Source of the DNA: Limnothrix sp. CACIAM 69d
GTDB lineage: Bacteria; Cyanobacteriota; Cyanobacteriia; CACIAM-69d
DNA length: 64,000 nucleotides
Direction: 5' to 3'
Assembly (NCBI GenBank): GCA_001913845.2
Contig: MKGP02000088.1
Span: 1-64,000 of the forward strand
The notes below the pieces were generated by a model that ran no database searches, was not told where the DNA came from, and saw only the letters and a program-made list of their open reading frames with translations. This document shows positions 25,668 to 35,050 of the stretch, piece after piece. A program made the position numbers and the translations under genes. Every line of letters starts with the position of its first letter. Positions within the stretch are counted from its first letter, which is position 1.

Positions 25668-26360
25668 ATGACCTTTCAACTGACACAGGTAGTGCCTTGG
25701 GGGCGATCGTTTGAGGACTATCGGCAAATGTTTTCCCTCACGGAGGAGGATTTGGAGCGATCGATCCTCGACTGTGCCGGTGGGCCGGCCAGCTTTAATG
25801 CGACGATGCATCGGTTGGGAAAACGGGTAATTTCCTGCGACCCGATCTATCAGTTTTCAGCGGCGGAAATTGCCCAACGGATTGCGGAAACCTGTCCCAA
25901 AATCGTGGCGGGATTGCACGAAAACCACGATTGGTTTGTGTGGTCTGCGGAATTGCCCACGCCGGAAGCGTTGGCGGACTGTCGGTTGCAAGCAATGGGG
26001 GAATTTTTGGCGGATTTTCCTGCCGGATTGCCGGAACAGCGCTACCAACCATGCTGTTTGCCGGAGTTGCCCTTTGGGGATGGGGAGTTTGAGTTGGCGC
26101 TCTGCTCCCATTTGCTTTTTACCTATTCCGCTCAATTTTCCCTGGAATTTCATCAACAATCGATTGTGGAATTAGCCCGGGTGGCACAGGAAGTGCGGGT
26201 ATTTCCGCTGCTGGAAAATTATCAGGTGACCCGATCGCCCCATGTGCAACCGACGATCGATCACTTGGTCGATCGGGGCCTGCGGGTGGAAATTTTGCCC
26301 ACCACCTATGAATTCCAGCGGGGTGGCCATGAGCTGCTGCGCGTTTGGCACGCACCCTAG
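25668..26360 (+). CDS. Methyltransferase-like protein, SAM-binding fold likely
   Basis: 230 residues. SILDCAGGPASFNATMHRLG (32-51) is a variant of motif I of Rossmann SAM-dependent methyltransferases and RVISCDPIYQF supplies the acidic motif II residue. LPFGDGEFELALCSHLLFTY (about 142-161) corresponds to the motif IV region, where the usual DxxxSxxxL is replaced by ELALCSHLL. Similar proteins are annotated as SAM-dependent methyltransferases without a known substrate. It stands alone on the plus strand with AAAGGTGA upstream of the ATG. Confidence 0.72.
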   Translation: MTFQLTQVVPWGRSFEDYRQMFSLTEEDLERSILDCAGGPASFNATMHRLGKRVISCDPIYQFSAAEIAQRIAETCPKIVAGLHENHDWFVWSAELPTPEALADCRLQAMGEFLADFPAGLPEQRYQPCCLPELPFGDGEFELALCSHLLFTYSAQFSLEFHQQSIVELARVAQEVRVFPLLENYQVTRSPHVQPTIDHLVDRGLRVEILPTTYEFQRGGHELLRVWHAP

Positions 26361-26497
26361 CCAGAGCCAACTGACCAGAAACCACGCTTAATGGTCAGCG
26401 CCTGATCGCCAGTGCGATCGAGACTGGCGCGATCAAGGCCAGGGCCAGGAACCAACCACCGGACAAGTTCCCAAAAGCGTGCTATCGATCGGATGAT

Positions 26498-26830
26498 GTG
26501 CCACTCCTTGCTTCGTTATCGATGGTTACTGCTTTGGCGCTATTGATCCTGTTCTCGATCGCCCTGCTGCCACCGTTGCTGTCCCTGCGGGCCGTTCGCC
26601 GCTATGAAGCCCTGGTGCAAACCACGGTTACCCGGGCCCGCCTGACGACCCGATCGCCCCGGCCGTCCTTCCCGGGGCCTCAGCCTCCGGAACTGACCCA
26701 TATTCCAGGGGCGGGCTATGTCATCGGCAATTTGAGCTGTCGGTTCAATGCCCGATCGCCCCAGTTGCGTTGTGCCGTGAATCCCAGTGGCCCCTGTGCG
26801 GGTTGCCATTGGTTTGAGGCCACCCCTTAG
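26498..26830 (+). CDS. Small membrane-anchored cyanobacterial protein (DUF6464-like)
   Basis: 110 residues from GTG at 26498. A single N-terminal transmembrane helix (ALALLILFSIALLPPLLSL) is followed by a cytoplasmic or lumenal tail with the cysteine-rich end CRFNARSPQLRCAVNPSGPC plus AGCHWFEATP. The pattern CxFNARSPxLRCAVNPxGPCxGC is the mark of a cyanobacterial family I remember as DUF6464. Four cysteines could bind metal. Function unknown. An ATG a few bases upstream is in a different frame. Confidence 0.62.
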   Translation: MPLLASLSMVTALALLILFSIALLPPLLSLRAVRRYEALVQTTVTRARLTTRSPRPSFPGPQPPELTHIPGAGYVIGNLSCRFNARSPQLRCAVNPSGPCAGCHWFEATP

Positions 26831-26865
26831 CAGGCGGTTAATCAGCTAATCAACCAATTAACTCA

Positions 26866-27963
26866 TCAGTTAATCAACTCATCAGTTGTTGGAATCGACC
26901 AGCGATCGCCAGGGCCGCCCGTGGCCAGAATGCTGCCTGCCCGATCGAACAGGGCCACGGCCACGGCCAAAGGGCGATCGGCATATTTTTGGGCATAGGT
27001 GGCCGATCGCTCACTGATTGCGGCGGCCAGTTGACCCAAAACGCGCTGGCTCCAGCCCAACCGTTGCAACTCCTGCACCGCTTCGGCCACCGTGCCTTTG
27101 GCCAGGATCGATCGTCCCAAGGTTGCATCTCCCCCCGATCGCAGGGCCGCCGCCGCCAAAATTTCCAATTTGCCGTCAGCAATGTGGCTGGAGGTGTTGA
27201 AAATTCCCCCCGCTAGCTTCAGCAATTTGCCGTGATATCCGAGGAGCAACACCGATTCTGCTCCCCGCAAGGCCGCTTCCACCAACATGGCCCCAATCCA
27301 GTTCCCCACGGGCACGATGGCGGCGGCGGGCAGTCCGAGGCGATCGGCCACCTGCTGTCCGTTGCTGCCAATGCAGAAAATGACATGGCGATCGTGGGCT
27401 AAAACCGCTGCCAGTCGATCGCGCGACTCATCCAGTTGATCCGTCGCCGTGTGGGGCTGGGAAATGCCACTGGTTCCCAGGAGGGACAGCCCCTGCAAAA
27501 CCCCAAAAGCCTCGTTAGATGTGCGTTTGGCCAAGTCGCGCCCCTCTGGCAAAATCAACCGCACCACCGCCACGCGATCGGGCGGAACCAGGGGCAACAG
27601 GTTCTGCTCTAGGAGCGATCGGGCAAAGCGATAGATCGCCGGGCCCTCAGCCGTTTGCCCAATGCCCTCGCCTCCTTCCAGCCGGAGCGGCAGGTCTTCG
27701 GAATCGACGCGATCGATCAATTGCACCCAAGCCCAAACGGGAGTATTTCTGGTCAGATCCAGGTTATCGCCCGGATCGCTGCGGGTGATTGCCAAGGCGG
27801 TGCGCTCATCCAACGGGGCGATCGACTCCAGCGCAATTTCTGCGGTTTGTCCGTCCAACAGATCCAAGGTGACCACCGCCGGGCGATCGCCTCGCAACCG
27901 CAACAGGGCCCCCCGAGCCGCCGCCGCCGCAAATACCGGTAAGGTGTAGCCCGATCGCGCCAT
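26866..27963 (-). CDS. cbiD: Cobalt-precorrin-5B C1-methyltransferase CbiD
   Basis: 365 residues. The N-terminus RSGYTLPVFAAAAARGALLRL and the following TLDLLDGQT are typical of CbiD, and IGNGxxxA-like parts are represented by VPVGNWIGAMLVEAALRG and LLGYHGKLLKLAGGIFNTSSH. The enzyme methylates C1 during ring contraction in the oxygen-independent corrinoid pathway. CobQ is also in this window (51084-52502) but far away, so the corrinoid genes are dispersed, as is usual in cyanobacteria. No cobalamin riboswitch was recognised upstream. Confidence 0.93.
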   Translation of the reverse strand: MARSGYTLPVFAAAAARGALLRLRGDRPAVVTLDLLDGQTAEIALESIAPLDERTALAITRSDPGDNLDLTRNTPVWAWVQLIDRVDSEDLPLRLEGGEGIGQTAEGPAIYRFARSLLEQNLLPLVPPDRVAVVRLILPEGRDLAKRTSNEAFGVLQGLSLLGTSGISQPHTATDQLDESRDRLAAVLAHDRHVIFCIGSNGQQVADRLGLPAAAIVPVGNWIGAMLVEAALRGAESVLLLGYHGKLLKLAGGIFNTSSHIADGKLEILAAAALRSGGDATLGRSILAKGTVAEAVQELQRLGWSQRVLGQLAAAISERSATYAQKYADRPLAVAVALFDRAGSILATGGPGDRWSIPTTDELIN

Positions 27964-28037
27964 AGTGCTCCTGAAAATGACCCCAATCCACAGTCATTCG
28001 ATTGAATTTCGATTATGGATGAAAAGGCGATTATTAA

Positions 28038-28221
28038 TAGACCTCTTGCGCGAATCAGCTTACAGCCCTCATCCCCCAAACCCTTCTCCCCAGGAGAGCG
28101 CAGGGAAGCCAGAAATCGGGAACCGTCGCAATTTTGTTATTAGTTTTCAAGTCCCTTTCCCGACTTGGGAGAGGGATTTAGGGTGAGGGTTTTGAGGGTT
28201 TTGATCAATGCAAGAAGTCTA
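28038..28221. mobile_element. TA-flanked MITE-like element (family A), copy 2
   Basis: 184 bp between TA dinucleotides, starting TAGACCTCTTGCGCGAATCA and ending GCAAGAAGTCTA. It shares the internal inverted repeat around CCCGACTTGGGAGAGGGATT with copies 1 and 3. A small internal duplication (GAGGGTTTTGAGGGTTTTGA) makes it longer than the others. It lies between the divergent side of cbiD and the acyl-CoA dehydrogenase-like gene. Confidence 0.88.
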
Positions 28222-28247
28222 AATCAATGCCCACTAATCAATAGCCG

Positions 28248-29477
28248 TTAATCAATGGCCATTGGCGATTTACCCACGATCGCCCCCAACGTTGCCGCCA
28301 AAATATCGGGCGTTTGGCCGCTGGTGGCAAAAATGCTAGCCTCGCCCTGCAATCGATAGGCAGGGTTGGTGGCCAGAATGCCTCGCCCCCCTTGGGCCAC
28401 GAGGGCGGCTTGGGTGGCTCGGCCCATCAGGGCGATCGCCTGGGCCCGCAGTTGCAGTTTTTGGGCATAGGGTTTGTCGATCGGGCGGCCATAGACCTGT
28501 TGCCGCAATTGGTCAAACTCCCGGCGCAGGGTGTCGTGGGCAACGGCGATCGTCAGCAGGCGTTTTTCCTGGAACAGCACCGTTAGCCGATCGAGGGCCG
28601 CTTGGGTGCAACCGAGGGCGAAGTAGACCCCTTGCAGAGCGTTCCGGCGATCGAGTTGCTGAATCCAGTCGATCGGCTTGAGGCCGATCACGGCCGCTTC
28701 GGGAATGAGCCAGCGATCAAACGTGACTGCCGCCGTTTGGGTGGCGTTCATGGCTCCCAACACCATGGGCGGCTTCGGCTGAATGTTGCGATCTCCCGAT
28801 TCCACCGCCGTCAGCGGCACAATGCCGAACAGCACCCCGGCCGCCGTCGGCACGGCCAGCACCGCTTCGGGAAAGTGCCCCACCCCGGTCACCCAAGGAG
28901 CCGTGCCCGTAACTTCCCAGCCACCGGCCACGGCACGCCCCTCGATCGGGGGATCATCCGCCCGCCGCAGATGCGAAAAGGCGATGCCCAATTGTCGATC
29001 GCCCCGCGCGATCGCCGGTAAATATTGGGTTTTGAGGTCGCCATTGTCTCCGGAGGCAATCAGCGCCACTGCGGTTTGGTGTTGGGCTTGCAAAAAGGCC
29101 AAAGCACCGGAACAGCGAGCCAGTTGCTCCCGAAACCAACCATATTCCTCTTCGTTCAGGGCTTTGCCGCCCCACTCGATGGGCACTTTTAGGGCTAACC
29201 AACCCTGTTGCCCCAGCCATTGGAGAGCCGCGGTCAGGGCCTCTGGCTGGCGATCGAGCAAATCGGCCTGGGGCCCCAGGGTGGTCAGTAACTGGGCTGC
29301 CGCTTGCTCCAACCATAGAGGCAAATTGGGCCCGTCCGTTGCGGCCAGTGCCGAGGTCACCGGGTTGGTCTCTGCATGGTTGGTCTCTGCATGGTTGGTT
29401 TCTGCATGGTGGATGACTTCGCCGTTGGTGTCATGAGGGCCGGTGTTGTTGGGACTGATGTCTTGAGATGGCTCCAC
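28248..29477 (-). CDS. Acyl-CoA dehydrogenase-like flavoprotein with HAETN repeat
   Basis: 409 residues from GTG at 29477. The body resembles the acyl-CoA dehydrogenase fold: helical N-terminal domain (LGQQGWLALKVPIEWGG), beta middle domain (GIAFSHLRR, GWEVTGTAPWVTGVG) and C-terminal helical domain. Cyanobacteria lack a complete fatty-acid beta-oxidation route, so a DszC/FMO-like or other oxidation role is possible. Residues about 23-38 contain three HAETN units (15-bp tandem DNA repeats), probably a disordered linker. The catalytic glutamate of true acyl-CoA dehydrogenases could not be placed. Confidence 0.75.
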   Translation of the reverse strand: MEPSQDISPNNTGPHDTNGEVIHHAETNHAETNHAETNPVTSALAATDGPNLPLWLEQAAAQLLTTLGPQADLLDRQPEALTAALQWLGQQGWLALKVPIEWGGKALNEEEYGWFREQLARCSGALAFLQAQHQTAVALIASGDNGDLKTQYLPAIARGDRQLGIAFSHLRRADDPPIEGRAVAGGWEVTGTAPWVTGVGHFPEAVLAVPTAAGVLFGIVPLTAVESGDRNIQPKPPMVLGAMNATQTAAVTFDRWLIPEAAVIGLKPIDWIQQLDRRNALQGVYFALGCTQAALDRLTVLFQEKRLLTIAVAHDTLRREFDQLRQQVYGRPIDKPYAQKLQLRAQAIALMGRATQAALVAQGGRGILATNPAYRLQGEASIFATSGQTPDILAATLGAIVGKSPMAID

Positions 29478-29894
29478 CTTGGTCGATCGGGGATGAGTAG
29501 TGGTTTACGGCTATTGTGCTACGGCCGGGAGTTTTCGCCCCCTGGCCAGCGGCGTTTGAGCAGCGTTGTCAACGAAATGTTAACTCTAAAGTTAAGGTTT
29601 CTTGCACGAACGAGGCCGCCCGAAACGCACCGTGATAACTTTCTTCTCGGTTAGCAAAGCGCCAACCGCCATCAATATCTCCCCACCCATTCGGAACCTT
29701 AATTTCGGTCAATTCGCTTGCTGAAATTAACATTGGAAGATCAGTTCAAGATAATCGCAATTTAATCGCAGATTAATCATGAGCGCTTCCTAAAACTGAT
29801 GGGTAATACCAATTGATTGGTGAACTATTGATCGTGAATTTCGTAAATTACTGATCAAACTGGTTGACCGCATCAATTAGAAATTGGTGAGATC
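29478..29894. other. Intergenic region, divergent promoters only
   Basis: 417 bp between the divergently read acyl-CoA dehydrogenase-like gene and the small plus-strand gene. AT-rich from 29690 onward, with repeated TTAATCGCA words. No gene or RNA recognised. Confidence 0.4.
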
Positions 29895-30152
29895 TTGAAG
29901 ACAGTGGCTCCGCTTGCCAACCTGCTTGAATCACGCCGTTTTACTTCTCTGGCAGTAGCGATGTTGACCCACAAAAGCGATGCACCGGTTCGTGAAAGCT
30001 TCAGCGATTATGTAGCCGAATTGCAATTGCACATGAGTTTGCAAGCGCGAAACCTGGTTCCTTCATCGGGCCAAGCGGAAGAAAACCGTGATCGCTTGCT
30101 GCGAGAAACCCAAGAAACCGTCGAGAAAATGCTATCGCGGCAATTGGGCTAA
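29895..30152 (+). CDS. Small conserved-looking protein of unknown function
   Basis: 85 residues at most, from TTG at 29895 preceded by GGTGA; GTG at 29904 is the next option. The protein is helical and soluble (SFSDYVAELQLHMSLQARNL, then ENRDRLLRETQETVEKMLSR), with no motif I recognise. Two strong hairpins follow the stop, the first with a U-tract, so it is likely a single-gene transcript. Codon use fits the genome. Confidence 0.6.
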   Translation: MKTVAPLANLLESRRFTSLAVAMLTHKSDAPVRESFSDYVAELQLHMSLQARNLVPSSGQAEENRDRLLRETQETVEKMLSRQLG

Positions 30153-30221
30153 GGTACTTTGGTCAAAATATTTTGATCAAGGGGCTTGGTGATTCGCCAC
30201 CGACAAACCATAACAATCTGA

Positions 30222-30250
30222 ATAAAAACGCTCTTCGGAGTGGTTTTTAA
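30222..30250 (+). terminator. Rho-independent terminator after the small gene
   Basis: AAAACGCTC, the tetraloop TTCG and GAGTGGTTTTT form a short stem (one G-U pair) capped by a UUCG-type loop and followed by a T-run. It lies 70 bp after the stop of the 85-residue gene. Confidence 0.7.
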
Positions 30251-30374
30251 AGCGCAATCAAAACTCAGTTGTTTGTTTTTTCTTTCCTTTTAATTGCTTT
30301 TTCAATTCCTTTCTTGAATGCCCGATCGCGCCTTTTTTAGCGATCACCCTTTTAATTCCACAAACTACTGTATA

Positions 30375-30412
30375 ACCAAAAGCACGCTCCGATTCTGGGG
30401 CGTGCTTTTGGT
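30375..30412 (+). terminator. Strong hairpin upstream of the glycosyltransferase gene
   Basis: Perfect 13-bp inverted repeat ACCAAAAGCACGC / GCGTGCTTTTGGT with a 12-nt loop. The 3' arm is T-rich, so it can terminate transcription in either direction. It lies 55 bp before the next start codon and may insulate the two genes or act as an attenuator. Confidence 0.7.
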
Positions 30413-30466
30413 TTCTGGCCCCAGTGAACTTGGGGGGCAATTTTCCCGCCTGCCCGTTTTTGCATC

Positions 30467-31552
30467 ATGACCCTTGCGATTAATTTGAGTTTTGCGATTC
30501 CCGAACCAACGGGCTTGGCAACCTACGCGATCGAACTGTTGCCCTATTTGCGATCGCGCGATCCTTTGCTATTTAGCCCCTGGGAAATGGCGGGGTTTCG
30601 TAACCAGATTGTGCCCGCCAACATGACCTCAGATTTAGGCGCAAAGGGTCATCTACGGCGACTGTTTTGGACGCAATTTCGCTTGCCGCAACTGTGCCGT
30701 CGATCGGGCGTTGAGCTGCTGTTTTGTCCGGTTCCCGAAGCCCCAATTCAGTTTGGCACTCGGGCCCTGCGCACCCTGGTGATGGTGCATGATTTGATTC
30801 CGCTGCGGTTTTTTCCGCCCCGATCGCGCCTGCATCTTTACAGCAAATATTATGTGCGCCGTGTTGCCGAACAGGCCACCCATTTACTCTGTAATTCCCA
30901 GGCAACGTCCGATGATTTAGTCCATTTTTTCCAAATTCCTGCCCAGAAAATTACCGTCACCCCGTTAGCGCACAATGCCGATCGCTATCGATTTTTAAAC
31001 CTGCCGCGCCGCCCTTATTTTTTCTATGTGGGACGCAACGATCCTTACAAAAATTTACCGGGGGCGATCGCGGCCTTTGCGCAATTTTTGCGGGCAGCTC
31101 CGGCCAATGATTGGCAATTTTGGATTGCTGGGCCCATGAACCCGCGCTATCAACCGGCCCTGGCGGCCCAAATTGCGGAATTGGGTTTGGCCGATCGGGT
31201 GCGCTTTTTAGGGTATGTGCCGATCGAGCAATTACCGGTGTTGCTGAACCAAGCGATCGCGTTGGTTTTTCCCACTCGTTGGGAGGGCTTTGGGATTCCG
31301 GCCCTGGAAGCCATGGCCTGCGGTACACCCGTGATCACCTCCAATCTGGCTTCGTTGCCGGAGGTGACGGGCGATGCGGCGTTGTTGATTGACCCAGAAC
31401 AACCCCGCGCCATTGCTGATGCCATGGTGCAGGTGGCCACCGATGACCGACTTTGGCAGGAGCTACACCAACGCAGCCTCGATCGCGCCAGTCAGTTCAG
31501 TTGGGCCAAAACCGCAGCCCAAACGCAAGCCGTTTTGAGGCAATTGTTTTAA
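30467..31552 (+). CDS. Glycosyltransferase family 4 (GT-B fold)
   Basis: 361 residues with the two Rossmann halves of GT-B enzymes. The N-half has [18 protein letters not shown] (acceptor-side glycine loop) and [13 protein letters not shown]; the C-half has [19 protein letters not shown] and the donor-site [20 protein letters not shown] (about 263-282) with the EGFGxPxLE motif. Likely builds extracellular or capsular polysaccharide. Sugar donor unknown. It stands alone on the plus strand. Confidence 0.88.
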   Translation: MTLAINLSFAIPEPTGLATYAIELLPYLRSRDPLLFSPWEMAGFRNQIVPANMTSDLGAKGHLRRLFWTQFRLPQLCRRSGVELLFCPVPEAPIQFGTRALRTLVMVHDLIPLRFFPPRSRLHLYSKYYVRRVAEQATHLLCNSQATSDDLVHFFQIPAQKITVTPLAHNADRYRFLNLPRRPYFFYVGRNDPYKNLPGAIAAFAQFLRAAPANDWQFWIAGPMNPRYQPALAAQIAELGLADRVRFLGYVPIEQLPVLLNQAIALVFPTRWEGFGIPALEAMACGTPVITSNLASLPEVTGDAALLIDPEQPRAIADAMVQVATDDRLWQELHQRSLDRASQFSWAKTAAQTQAVLRQLF

Positions 31553-31622
31553 GGCAAGGTCAAGCCCCTTGAAAGCAAGGCGCTGGCAACTGCCAAATCG
31601 ACCGACCGAGGAGCGTATCTAA

Positions 31623-31721
31623 GGATCGTGGGGGACAAGGGGCTTAAGCCCCTTGTTACGGCGACTAGGGCATGGAAGATCAATCGTTTCAGCATCACCT
31701 CGAAAAATGACGACACCCCCT
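31623..31721. mobile_element. Family B element, left end missing
   Basis: Shares the palindrome CAAGGGGCTTAAGCCCCTTG, the words GGAAGATCAATCGTTTC and the right terminal repeat TGACGACACCCCCT with the complete copy at 14647-14790. The left terminal repeat cannot be found, so this copy is truncated. Confidence 0.65.
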
Positions 31722-31799
31722 AAGCCCCTTGCCCCCACAACGATTGAGTGGAATAACCACTGGTCTCCACCTTCTTCACCACGCCAAGCGCTCAAATAA

Positions 31800-31831
31800 T
31801 TCAGGGGACGATCGCCCGATCGCCCCCTGAA
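31800..31831 (-). terminator. Hairpin downstream of ho1
   Basis: Inverted repeat TTCAGGGG / CCCCTGAA (31800-31807 and 31824-31831) with CGATCG words inside, lying 70 bp after the ho1 stop. On the minus strand it is followed by TTATTTGAG, a weak U-tract. Confidence 0.55.
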
Positions 31832-31899
31832 TCTGGGTGCTGGTTTCCTGAGTCAATTATCCTCAGTGTCCGTTACCCATCCAAGCCAATTGATTTAGC

Positions 31900-32619
31900 C
31901 TATTCAGCGGTGGCCAGCTCTTCCGTGCTGCCCCGGCTACGGCGGCGGGTCAGGGTGTTAAACAACATTTGCCCGATCGCCTTGATCAAATTGCCTTCCA
32001 ATTCCATGAACATTTTCATGTTCTTGCCAAACGCATCATTGGCTTCATCCACAATGCGATCGGCCGTGGCTTCATCGATCGGCAATTCGTTCAATGCTGC
32101 CCGATATTGGTTCTTGAAAGCCTTCTCATCCGAGATGGTTTCAAACTCATAGAAAGCCGTTCCTTGGCCATCGGTCAAGTTCATGGCATTCACGGCAATG
32201 TTCTTGAGAATTTGCCCACCGGACAAGTCACCCAAATAGCGCGTGTAGGAATGGGCTACCAACAATTCGGGAGCCGTGGCCGACACTTCCCGCACCCGAG
32301 CAATGTAGTCTTGGGCAGCGGTCGAAGGCTTCACTTCTTCACGCCAATTGGAGCCGTAATAGTAAGCCAAATCGCGCTCCAGGCTGCTCTTGCGATACAA
32401 CTCTTGGAAGTTGATCGGCGCAACGACTGGGTGATCTTTGTGCTTGGTCATTTCCTCTTCCATTGCCGTATAGACAAAGTAGAGGTTGCCCACCAGTTTG
32501 CGATAGGAGCTTTTTTCGACTACGCCTTTCAGAAAGCACTTCACGAAGCCGACATTCTCTGCCATGCTGTGTGATTTTTTCGTGCCTTCGCGTAGTTTGG
32601 TTGCTAAATTGACGCTCAT
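31900..32619 (-). CDS. ho1: Heme oxygenase Ho1
   Basis: Opens heme to biliverdin IXalpha with ferredoxin as electron donor, the first step to phycobilins and phytochrome chromophore. 239 residues. The proximal heme ligand is H17 in GTKKSHSMAEN, and the distal helix mark YTRYLGDLSGGQILKN lies near 130. The usual C-terminal extension is basic (RRRSRGST). Full length and all key residues are present. It stands alone on the minus strand. Confidence 0.97.
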   Translation of the reverse strand: MSVNLATKLREGTKKSHSMAENVGFVKCFLKGVVEKSSYRKLVGNLYFVYTAMEEEMTKHKDHPVVAPINFQELYRKSSLERDLAYYYGSNWREEVKPSTAAQDYIARVREVSATAPELLVAHSYTRYLGDLSGGQILKNIAVNAMNLTDGQGTAFYEFETISDEKAFKNQYRAALNELPIDEATADRIVDEANDAFGKNMKMFMELEGNLIKAIGQMLFNTLTRRRSRGSTEELATAE

Positions 32620-32942
32620 GTTAAAGAAGTTGAGAAGTCTGCGAATACCAGTTTGCCAATTTTGTGCGGTTCCTGGGCAAAGGCAACGGGGGAGAAATCC
32701 ACACCCCCTACCGAACGCAAGATCCTAAAACAGTTAGGTTGCGACGGTTGCCAACACAGGTCAGCACTTAACCACGGCGAAAGACGGCCAAAGCAAAATT
32801 CTGTCTCGATCGCTGGGTGACTCGATCGCTAGATTAGCGGGATTTTCTGAACGTTATGGTTAAGAATCATGACAAGCATCAAAGTCATCAGGTTTGATCA
32901 AATCAATCATTTTCCTATCTCTCCTCGCTTGAATCCCTGGCT
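32620..32942. other. Divergent upstream region of ho1 and a kinase gene
   Basis: 323 bp of mixed sequence between two divergent genes. It must contain both promoters, but no convincing hexamer pair, operator or RNA was found by eye. Confidence 0.4.
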
Positions 32943-34010
32943 GTGAGTTTTTGCCTAAACCCCCAGTGCGATCGCCCGCACAATCCCGATCAGGGAAACT
33001 TCTGCCTCAATTGCGGCGCACCCTTGCTGTTGCGGGGGCACTACCGCGCCATTCGCCCCCTGGGCCGTGGCGGCTTTGCGCGCACCTACCTGGGCATTGA
33101 TCGCGATCGGCTCGATACCCCCTGTGCCATTAAGCAATTTTTGCCCAGCGCCAAAACCCCCGCTGGCCGCGAGAAGGCGATTGAACTGTTCACCCGCGAG
33201 GCCCTGCGGCTGCGAGACTTGGGCGACAATCCGCAAATTCCCGCCCTGTTGGGATTTTTTGAGGAAGGGGGCTATCTCTACCTGGTGCAGGAATATATCG
33301 CCGGGGAAACCATCGATCGGGAACTGCAACGATCGGGCCCGTTCAGCGAAGCCAAGCTGCTGGCTTTCCTACGGGATTTGCTGCCCGTGTTGCAATTTGT
33401 GCACGATCGCAGCACGATTCACCGGGATCTGAAGCCCTTGAACCTGATTCGTCGTCAGCGAGATCAGCGAATTGTCCCGATCGATTTCGGCGTGGCCAAA
33501 GTGCTGGAAGCCAACACCCAAAGCCGCCCCGGCACGAAAATCGGCACGGCGGGCTATGCCCCCGATGAGCAATTGCGCGGCGGCCAAGCCTATCCCGCCA
33601 GCGATCTCTACAGCGTGGGAGCAATCTGCGTGTTTCTGCTGACCGGCGTGGAACCGGAGGAACTATACAACCCCCTGACGGGCCAGTGGCCTTGGCGGGA
33701 ACAGTTGGCCCAATGGCGGGATGAGCTGTCGGGTAATGGAAATTCGCTAGATGCATCCCAGTGGAAACATCTGCCAGTGTCTGACTCGGTGAGCGAAGGG
33801 TTGGGCTTGGTGCTCGATCGACTCTTGCAACCGGCCGTTACCGATCGCTACCAAAGCGCCCTGGAAGTGCTGGCGGACTTAGACAACATCATTCGCACCA
33901 TGCCCCCTTCTCCCTACCGTCGAGAAGAGTCCATGGCGGTCGATCGCGATCGGGCCAAGCGCTTTTGGCTGACTCGAATCGGCACATCTTCCGGCGGCAA
34001 TTTTTCATAG
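32943..34010 (+). CDS. Serine/threonine protein kinase with N-terminal zinc ribbon
   Basis: 355 residues from GTG at 32943. CLNPQCDRPHNPDQGNFCLN (4-23) plus CGAP is a four-cysteine zinc ribbon. The Hanks-type kinase domain follows: glycine loop LGRGGFARTYLG (about 40-51), ATP lysine in AIKQF, catalytic loop TIHRDLKPLNLI and VPIDFGVAKV in place of the usual DFG context (DFG retained). The typical cyanobacterial SpkB-type architecture has this ribbon plus kinase. Here there is no membrane anchor or extracytoplasmic domain. Substrate unknown. Its last 97 nt overlap the convergent glycosyltransferase gene. Confidence 0.9.
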   Translation: MSFCLNPQCDRPHNPDQGNFCLNCGAPLLLRGHYRAIRPLGRGGFARTYLGIDRDRLDTPCAIKQFLPSAKTPAGREKAIELFTREALRLRDLGDNPQIPALLGFFEEGGYLYLVQEYIAGETIDRELQRSGPFSEAKLLAFLRDLLPVLQFVHDRSTIHRDLKPLNLIRRQRDQRIVPIDFGVAKVLEANTQSRPGTKIGTAGYAPDEQLRGGQAYPASDLYSVGAICVFLLTGVEPEELYNPLTGQWPWREQLAQWRDELSGNGNSLDASQWKHLPVSDSVSEGLGLVLDRLLQPAVTDRYQSALEVLADLDNIIRTMPPSPYRREESMAVDRDRAKRFWLTRIGTSSGGNFS

Positions 34011-35050
34011 ACCTCGGGCAGTTTGACCTTAATTGTCCAGAGCACGGCCTTTTCAATTTCCAGGTGCGATCGATAGCGATAAACAAACTTCCAAGCTAAC
34101 CGATTGGGCAACAAGATAAAGACCAGAATTTTGGTCAAAATCTTGATTGTGCAATCACGGTTTTCTCGAACAAATTCCCAATTATCGCGCCAAATCCAAT
34201 AGGCCAAATAGCGCAGGGCCAAAAAAGCACGATTGCGGTGAATTCCCCCGTCCATCGCCTTATAGAGCAGAAATTTATAGCGATTATTCAGGGTCATTTG
34301 CACCAGCTTGCCAAAGCGCTTGCGATCGGCTGGATTTTGGCTGAGCCGTTGGCGCTCTCGATTAATAATGGCCAAGCTCACCTGCTCCATCTTGATCGCG
34401 TTGGTGGAAGCGGAACCCCTCACCTGGCGATAATGCACCTGTAATTTCGGCACACAGATAAACTCATAGGCTTCCGCCAAGCGCAACCAAAAATCCCAAT
34501 CTTCCGCCGGGTGCAGCGATCCTTCATAGCCCCCCAATTCAAAATAGGCATCGCGCCGGATCATTGTGTTCGATCCCGACTGCACAATGTCAATCAATAA
34601 AATCTGTAAGTAGGTGTTATATTCCGTGTCAATAAAGCCCCCATCACGAATATAATTTCCCTCTTCATCAACCCAATCAATCCAACTGTAGACGGCTCCG
34701 GCTTCTGGGTTGGCTTCAAGGGCATTCACCTGATCTTCAACCTTGTCCGATGTCCACAAATCGTCCGCATCAATAAAGGTGAGATATCGCCCTCGGGACA
34801 CCATAGCCCCATGATTGCGAGCAGCGGCCACACCGGCATTTTCCTGTTCAATTAGCTTCAGGCGGGGGTCTGTGAATTGCCGCACCACGTTGGAGGTATT
34901 GTCGGTGGAACCATCGTTGACGACGATCACTTCGATATCCCGCAAAGTCTGATTCAGGACGGATTCGATCGTTTCAGCAATGGTTTTTGCCCCGTTATAG
35001 GCGGGAATAATAATCGATGCAGTGGGGACGGCATTCATGGGTGGGGCCAT
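33914..35050 (-). CDS. Glycosyltransferase family 2 (GT-A fold)
   Basis: 378 residues. SIIIPAYNGAKTIAETIESV near 13 is the GT2 N-terminal fold, IEVIVVNDGSTDNT gives the first acidic residues, YLTFIDADDLWTSD is the DxD metal motif, and the HPAEDWDFWLRLAEAYEF segment near 178 carries the ED catalytic-base region. Such enzymes add sugars in polysaccharide or glycolipid synthesis. The C-terminal 32 codons lie within the convergent kinase gene. The start is at ATG 35050 or 35038. Confidence 0.88.
   Translation of the reverse strand: MAPPMNAVPTASIIIPAYNGAKTIAETIESVLNQTLRDIEVIVVNDGSTDNTSNVVRQFTDPRLKLIEQENAGVAAARNHGAMVSRGRYLTFIDADDLWTSDKVEDQVNALEANPEAGAVYSWIDWVDEEGNYIRDGGFIDTEYNTYLQILLIDIVQSGSNTMIRRDAYFELGGYEGSLHPAEDWDFWLRLAEAYEFICVPKLQVHYRQVRGSASTNAIKMEQVSLAIINRERQRLSQNPADRKRFGKLVQMTLNNRYKFLLYKAMDGGIHRNRAFLALRYLAYWIWRDNWEFVRENRDCTIKILTKILVFILLPNRLAWKFVYRYRSHLEIEKAVLWTIKVKLPEVYEKLPPEDVPIRVSQKRLARSRSTAMDSSRR

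Larger units (their letters stand above)
31553..31899. other. Intergenic region with repeats, no gene
   Basis: Holds a truncated family B element (31623-31721) and a terminator-like hairpin (31800-31831). Nothing else is supported here. Confidence 0.5.
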
